Below are positions 61,313 through 64,000 of a stretch of 64,000 nucleotides of DNA, in pieces. The position numbers were made by a program, and so were the translations under genes. The stretch spans positions 46,099,352 to 46,163,351 of the forward strand of contig NC_063045.1 of NCBI RefSeq assembly GCF_018812025.1, given 5' to 3'. The stretch's first letter is position 1; each line of letters starts with the position of its first letter. The notes below the pieces were generated by a model that was not told where the DNA came from, made no database searches, and saw only the letters and a list, made by a program, of their open reading frames with translations. This stretch comes from Megalobrama amblycephala (taxonomy: Eukaryota; Chordata; Actinopteri; Cypriniformes; Xenocyprididae).

Positions 61313-64000
61313 CTAGAAGAATATGGGAAGTGCTTTTACTACAATGTTAATGCTTTAAATATAAACTATATGTTAAAACTATAGGCAGTGGCTTTTTAAA
61401 CTATATGCAAGTAGCTGACCGTTGTTGGTAGAGGCTGTTTTCATTAACTCCACCTACCACTTAATGTAAACATCATCTACTACTAATTGCACTTATTATA
61501 TAAAAAAAAAATGCTATTTGTTGCTATTTATACTTCTTTATCTACCACTATTTACACTTCATATAAATGGAATATAAATGTGTAAATGCCACTGACAAAA
61601 CAACATGTTTAGTATAAACATTGGGCTTATACCATTTTTTGGATCAATGTAAAACCCGTCCCTCGTTGAAGACAACACTCGATAGGTGACCTTTCCATTT
61701 TCTCCTGAATCTCGATCTGTTGCTGTTACTGTGATAACAGGACTGCCTGGTGGAGAATGTTCTGGAAGTGTTACCTGGAAACCAAAAGCAACAACAAAGC
61801 TGTTACTTGGCATGCTTTTTCCTGTATCCACAGTGATGTCATTTTGAATAAAAGCATCTGCTAAACGAATAAATGCAAACATAAATGACAGCATACTTTT
61901 TACCGGTGTGAATGAGTGCATGTACTTTTATTCTAGGATAAATTTATGTTAACCAAGTTATTTTTCGATCTAAATCCATGAGAGTCAACCCCTTTTCCTC
62001 ACACTGACTTTTCACAAAAGTTAACAAAAGAAGAACAAAACCAATAAACCTTCATCAATCCTAATAAAACAAGATACAAATTATGTCACTCCTTTTAAAA
62101 TACTTCAAATGGTAGAAAGAAAAGTTACCTGATATAGATCTTGAGTAAATGTAGGTGCATTATCATTTATGTCCTCCACCAGCACAGTTAAATTGGCTTC
62201 ACTCTGGTGCTTTGAATCTGAAGCTCGAATAGTCAATGTGTACCATGTCCGCTCTTCAAAGTCCAGTGGTGCTGTCAAAGACACACGGCCATTGTAACGA
62301 TGGATATCAAATTTTCCCTGTGATGAAGCATCCAGCTGCAAAGAGTAAGAAAGCACTGGGCCAGAATCCACATCATTTCCAGTAACCAGAGTGATCTCAG
62401 TGCCGATAAGAGAGTCTGGAAGAGGGAAGCAGGGACACAACATTCAGATACATGTACAGTAATAAAAGTGCTTGTCTTTTAGGTGCTTGTAATCTTTCAG
62501 GGTAAAGGGTCAAAGGTCACCGGTTAGTTCACTTACTTTCTGGCACTCTAATTTCCCGTGGCACTGGGATGGTTGGACTGTTGTCGTTGAGGTCGACAAT
62601 AATCACTGTGATGGTTGCAGTGCCTACTAGCTTGGGGCTACCACGATCAGTGGCTTTTATCACCAACCTGATGCAAATGAGATAAAATAAAGGGTTAGAT
62701 ACATTTTTTCCTAATTATATCATATGAGTGATGTTTCTGTTCAGGTTCTTTTTTTAGATCAAGACAGAGAACAAAAGATGCCTTCTATTTTTGAAAAAAA
62801 AATATTTGTACAACAATCCAAAAGCTCTAACAGACCAAAAATTTAATAAATTAGAAGCACACAGTTTTATACGGGTCGGGGAACATTTTAGAAACAAAAC
62901 ACATGAGGTAAAACTACGAGGGCTTGAACACATCACACACACAAACTAAATAACGTTGGAGAGGACAGTTACATTCCACAGAACAGAAGGAAATTAAAGA
63001 CCTGCAGAGCAGTGACTTCATTGGCCGAACAAGCACAGCACACATAATATACACTCACTGTGCCTGCGTCCAGATTTCTCTGTCCATAATGGCCGCAGTC
63101 GTGATGCTGCCGGTCAGAGGGTCAATTTTGAAAAGGCCACTTTGACTCGAAGACTCAATGGAGTAAGTCACCTGACCATTCTGCCCCTGGTCAACGTCCT
63201 CTGCCATAACCTAATGCATATGAAAACAGGTTGATCTAACACAGACAGGGTCCAAAATGATCACTTGCCATACAAGGTTTAAATCTGATGCTTGCTGATG
63301 TCAAGTCAAAAATATGTGAGGAAAAAAGTAAATAATTCCAATGTAATATGGTTAATAATGTAATTAAAAAAATACTGTTTCATGACCGCTAAATGTTCTC
63401 AGTTCAACCACGATTGGCAAACAGGTATGATGTAAAAGAAAGTTGTTTGTAGAATATTCACGGTTTAATACTTTTTCCTATATGTTTTCAATTATGTTTT
63501 ACCTTTTAGAAGTACAAAAATAAATAAATAAATAAGAGACCCCTTGCCTGAATTATAGGAAAATCATAGCCCTGTGCTTCATGCATAAAAGCCACATAGT
63601 TCTGCAGCTGGAATCGGGGTAGGTTGTCATTGACATCCTGAAGAATCAGGTTGACAGCCATGAAGGAGTTTGAAGATGTAGTTTCAGCCTTCACCACTAG
63701 ACGGAGTCTTGGAGTATCTTCAAAATCCAGGCCATTTGAGCTCTGTACCCAGATTTCACCTATGAAATCACCAATAATGCAGTGAAGTAGGTCAAACTGA
63801 TTGCCAGTGTGAATAAGAAATATTGTTTTTCATCTTTCTGATGAGTTTATGTATGCATCTTTTCAAAATCAAGCCATTTTCACATATCTTGGGGTTTTTA
63901 ACTGACCTGTACTGGAGCTGATGCTGAAAGAATGGTATTTATTCCCACTGAAGATGCTGTAAGTGATGCCGTCACGGGTGCCGTCAGGGTGCTGAGCCTG
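58689..64000 (-). CDS. dchs1: Dachsous cadherin 1 (3' part of gene)
   Basis: Seven exons join in phase into about 1,213 C-terminal residues: 64000-63907 (cut by the window edge), 63759-63548, 63210-63059, 62667-62537, 62415-62129, 61774-61633 and 61312-58689. The extracellular part has consecutive cadherin repeats with calcium-binding motifs DVNDNLP, DLNDNSP, DINDNAP, DVNDNAP, DVNDNPP and DINDNRP. One transmembrane helix follows (59840-59760), then RSKRKKK and a 356-residue cytoplasmic tail. The tail holds the conserved WFKSKKLGSISGSLSGTLL and YNWDYLLNWCPQFQPLASVF blocks and the C-terminal SPSFSPSLSPLAARSP signature of vertebrate DCHS1. Dchs1 at the cell surface binds Fat4 in planar polarity and Hippo signalling. 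Intron 63547-63211 has a GC donor. Paralogue a or b is not decidable. Confidence 0.96.
61633..61774 (-). CDS. dchs1: dchs1 cadherin exon
   Basis: 142 nt encoding VTLPEHSPPGSPVITVTATD through DGFYIDPKN. Acceptor TTCCAG (61775), donor GTATAA (61632). Confidence 0.93.
61838..61888 (+). repeat. SINE 3' tail fragment in a dchs1 intron
   Basis: TTTGAATAAAAGCATCTGCT followed by AAACGAATAAATGCAAA matches the common teleost tRNA-SINE tail (TTGGATAAAAGCGTCTGC..AATG). The head is absent. Confidence 0.55.
62129..62415 (-). CDS. dchs1: dchs1 cadherin exon
   Basis: 287 nt encoding SLIGTEITLVTGNDVDSGPV through EDINDNAPTFTQDLYQ. Acceptor TTCCAG (62416), donor GTAACT (62128). Confidence 0.93.
62537..62667 (-). 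CDS. dchs1: dchs1 cadherin exon
   Basis: 131 nt encoding LVIKATDRGSPKLVGTATIT through DLNDNSPTIPVPREIRVPE. Acceptor CATCAG (62668), donor GTAAGT (62536). Confidence 0.93.
63059..63210 (-). CDS. dchs1: dchs1 cadherin exon
   Basis: 152 nt encoding VMAEDVDQGQNGQVTYSIES through MDREIWTQA plus a split Gln codon. Acceptor ATTAG (63211), donor GTGAGT (63058). Confidence 0.93.
63548..63759 (-). CDS. dchs1: dchs1 cadherin exon with GC donor
   Basis: 212 nt encoding EIWVQSSNGLDFEDTPRL... ILQDVNDNLPRFQLQNYV ... GYDFPIIQ. The donor is CAG|GCAAGG (63547-63546), a strong GC-type site. The next exon resumes with VMAEDVDQG. Confidence 0.92.
63907..64000 (-). CDS. dchs1: dchs1 cadherin exon (cut by window end)
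   Basis: Encodes AQHPDGTRDGITYSIFSGNK through ISSST plus a split Gly codon. Donor GTCAGT at 63906. The exon's acceptor lies beyond the window. Confidence 0.9.

Overview
This is vertebrate nuclear DNA, almost certainly a cyprinid fish of the carp/goldfish/zebrafish group. The reasons are short GT-AG exons separated by long AT-rich introns, a very high density of small DNA transposons of cyprinid type, and a Tol2/Tgf2-family hAT copy (Tgf2 is known from goldfish). Three host protein genes are visible, all on the minus strand: from right to left dchs1, arfip2 and an FHDC1-like formin.

Left part (1-5.2 kb): the 5' half of an FH2-domain (FHDC1-like) gene. It has an FH1/FH2-start exon at 3571-4026, two further FH2 exons at 516-577 and 152-251, and a probable noncoding first exon near 5076-5200. 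Its 3' half lies beyond position 1. Next (about 5.3-21 kb) is arfip2, seven coding exons between 17044 and 8409 (344 residues, arfaptin BAR domain). It also has a likely 33-nt cassette exon, an alternative or upstream-ORF exon at 17583-17741, a noncoding first exon ending at 20656, and a probable long 3' UTR. Human ARFIP2 and DCHS1 are linked at 11p15.4, and FHDC1 and ARFIP1 are neighbours at 4q31.3, so this block combines both arrangements.

Middle part (about 21-57.6 kb): no convincing host gene. It is filled with mobile elements, many nested: a Tol2-like hAT with a perfect 8-bp target duplication (21528-23475), several TTAA-flanked MITEs, an L2/CR1-type LINE tail, a Tc1/mariner with 202-bp inverted repeats, and a (TA)n tract. 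It also holds a Gypsy-type solo LTR, a Tc1 relic split by a second hAT that itself carries two MITEs, an inverted-repeat element interrupted by a probable solo LTR, a tandem tRNA-derived SINE interrupted by a MITE, and large foldback palindromes.

Right part (57.65-64 kb): the 3' end of dchs1 (Dachsous cadherin). Seven exons encode about 1,213 residues: the membrane-proximal cadherin repeats, one transmembrane helix, and the whole 356-residue cytoplasmic tail with the conserved Dachsous C-terminus. The 5' part lies beyond 64000. Dchs1 is the ligand/receptor of Fat cadherins in planar polarity, arfaptin-2 acts at trans-Golgi membranes with Arl1/Arf/Rac, and FHDC formins act on actin and microtubules. 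They are neighbours by ancestry, not an operon-like unit.
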